From: an uncultured Prevotellaceae bacterium
GTDB lineage: Bacteria; Bacteroidota; Bacteroidia; Bacteroidales; Muribaculaceae
Direction: 5' to 3'
DNA length: 64,000 nucleotides
Assembly (NCBI GenBank): GCA_905210415.1
Contig: CAJLWM010000003.1
Span: forward strand, 1 to 64,000
Positions within the stretch are counted from its first letter, which is position 1. Each line of letters starts with the position of its first letter. A program made the translations under genes and the position numbers. Below the pieces are notes generated by a model, which searched no databases, was not told where the DNA came from, and worked only from the letters and a program-made list of their open reading frames with translations. This document shows, piece by piece, positions 63,121 to 64,000 of the stretch.

Positions 63121-64000
63121 ATGAAGTCAACAAACAACATATCCGGATTGCTTAAGCGCCTACTGCTATTTCTCACTCCAATGTTCTTAGCAATCGCCAC
63201 ATACGCTTATCTCGACCCTTTCAAGGTAGTACTTCATTACGACTCCGTGTATGCACACAACTATACTGGTGGCGTAGGCCTCAACGCCGGCTATGTGAGC
63301 ACTGCCACTTTTGACAACAACTGCAAGCACATTGCCTACAACTCATTCATCTTCGGAAACTCTCGCAGTATATACTACCGCGTATACGAATGGCAAAAAT
63401 ACCTTTCCCATGGATGCATGCCTTATCACTTCGACGCCTCGGCTGAGACTATTGATGGCATTGCCCGAAAAATGGCATATATCCAATCTAAAGGACTTCG
63501 CATACATAACGCCCTATTAATTATTGACGCCTCAGTCGTTTCACGCACCACACCTCTCGATGGCCACCTCTACGCCCTTCCGCCTCAACTCTGTGCCTAT
63601 CGCAATTTCCTGAAATTCCACACAGATTTTCTTTGCGCATTCCTCAACCCCAAATTTCTCTGCGCTTTCACCGATTACTCCATCAACGGCAAAATCAAAG
63701 ACTATATGAAGCACGACTACCTGCTCTCCGACGAGCACTTCACCTATTCGCCAACGACCAACGAGTGCTGCTACGACTTTTATGAACAACAAATCGCCAG
63801 TGGCACTTACTACACGCCCGAACGCATGAAAGTGTTTGATGGCGTTCAACACCCCGATTCTATATCTCCTAAAGTGATTGGCACAAAGCAATTGGCTGTA
63901 CTAAAGCACATTTCACAAATCTTACACACACAAGCCACCAACTATAAGATTGTCATCAGCCCGCTTTACAACCAGATTAAATTCAACCCTGCCGACCTCG
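63121..64000 (+). CDS. SGNH-like periplasmic partner of the MBOAT acyltransferase (cut by window edge)
   Basis: At least 293 residues, open at the window end. One N-terminal transmembrane helix or uncleaved signal (about 10-30), then a soluble domain with FIFGNSRSIYY (about 79-89), which looks like the SGNH block I GxSRS motif of AlgJ/AlgX/DltD-like proteins, followed by ALLIIDAS and later IVISPLYNQ. The catalytic Asp-His block would lie beyond the edge. Expected to acetylate an exported glycan using acetyl groups moved by the MBOAT protein. Confidence 0.7.
   Translation, partial: MKSTNNISGLLKRLLLFLTPMFLAIATYAYLDPFKVVLHYDSVYAHNYTGGVGLNAGYVSTATFDNNCKHIAYNSFIFGNSRSIYYRVYEWQKYLSHGCMPYHFDASAETIDGIARKMAYIQSKGLRIHNALLIIDASVVSRTTPLDGHLYALPPQLCAYRNFLKFHTDFLCAFLNPKFLCAFTDYSINGKIKDYMKHDYLLSDEHFTYSPTTNECCYDFYEQQIASGTYYTPERMKVFDGVQHPDSISPKVIGTKQLAVLKHISQILHTQATNYKIVISPLYNQIKFNPADL

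Overview
The window is a stretch of chromosome from a Bacteroidota bacterium, most likely order Bacteroidales; a Muribaculaceae- or Prevotellaceae-like gut lineage is my inference. The signs are TAnnTTTG promoter boxes, type IX secretion genes (porW/sprE, porX and a porE-like gene), a Bacteroidota-type RNA polymerase omega subunit, the acpP-fabF-rnc operon, and many lipoproteins and secreted proteins. Most genes are ordinary housekeeping genes. The unusual content is a set of small dispersed repeats, small RNA-like units and decaying mobile DNA.

Layout. 1-3.6 kb (minus strand): rluD (cut by the window edge), a PASTA protein, the omega subunit, a BamD-like lipoprotein and a YiiX-like hydrolase. 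3.8-10.2 kb (plus): a GH95 fucosidase, then a three-gene murein-peptide operon (transglutaminase-like, SH3-NlpC/P60, exported dipeptide epimerase). 10.3-13.7 kb (minus): an AT-rich Z1-domain helicase-like gene split by a frameshift in an A7 run. 13.7-14.9 kb: no intact gene; a long imperfect palindrome, IS relics and tRNA-Asp. 15-18.4 kb (minus): ECF sigma factor and partner, a DUF6249-like membrane protein, RNase Z. 18.6-27.2 kb: slyD, upp, ribF, a HAD phosphatase, vsr, metK (with a SAM-II-like riboswitch) and asnA, with dense repeats between them. 27.6-28.9 kb: an AGCS symporter. 29-31.5 kb: prophage relic (broken portal, intact endolysin and holin). 31.6-36.2 kb: serine hydrolase, aroA, a small membrane protein, a metal ABC permease and a beta-barrel protein. 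36.4-48 kb: porW, porX, an IS4-truncated barrel gene, tsaE, birA, a LOG protein, a cobalamin adenosyltransferase and a porE-like gene. 48-50.6 kb: acpP-fabF-rnc. 51-64 kb: GH3, two paralogous secreted proteins (one broken), an ABC exporter pair, a DUF3298 lipoprotein, a 787-residue repeat protein, a glycine-zipper OmpA protein and an MBOAT/SGNH acyltransferase pair running off the right edge.

The most interesting signal is a roughly 184-bp MITE-like element with near-20-bp inverted ends. There are eight full-length copies plus one end fragment and one internally deleted copy. All ten lie in the same orientation on the plus strand, whatever the direction of the neighbouring gene. Most sit at or just after stop codons, several between a gene and its terminator, and three supply the C-terminal codons and stop of a gene. 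One filled site next to its own empty-site paralogue shows a 5-bp target duplication. A second dispersed unit is a short RNA gene (TAnnTTTG promoter, shared T-rich box, terminator hairpin), seen four times between 18.6 and 24.1 kb; two of the four lie inside a roughly 430-bp duplication placed just after upp and metK.
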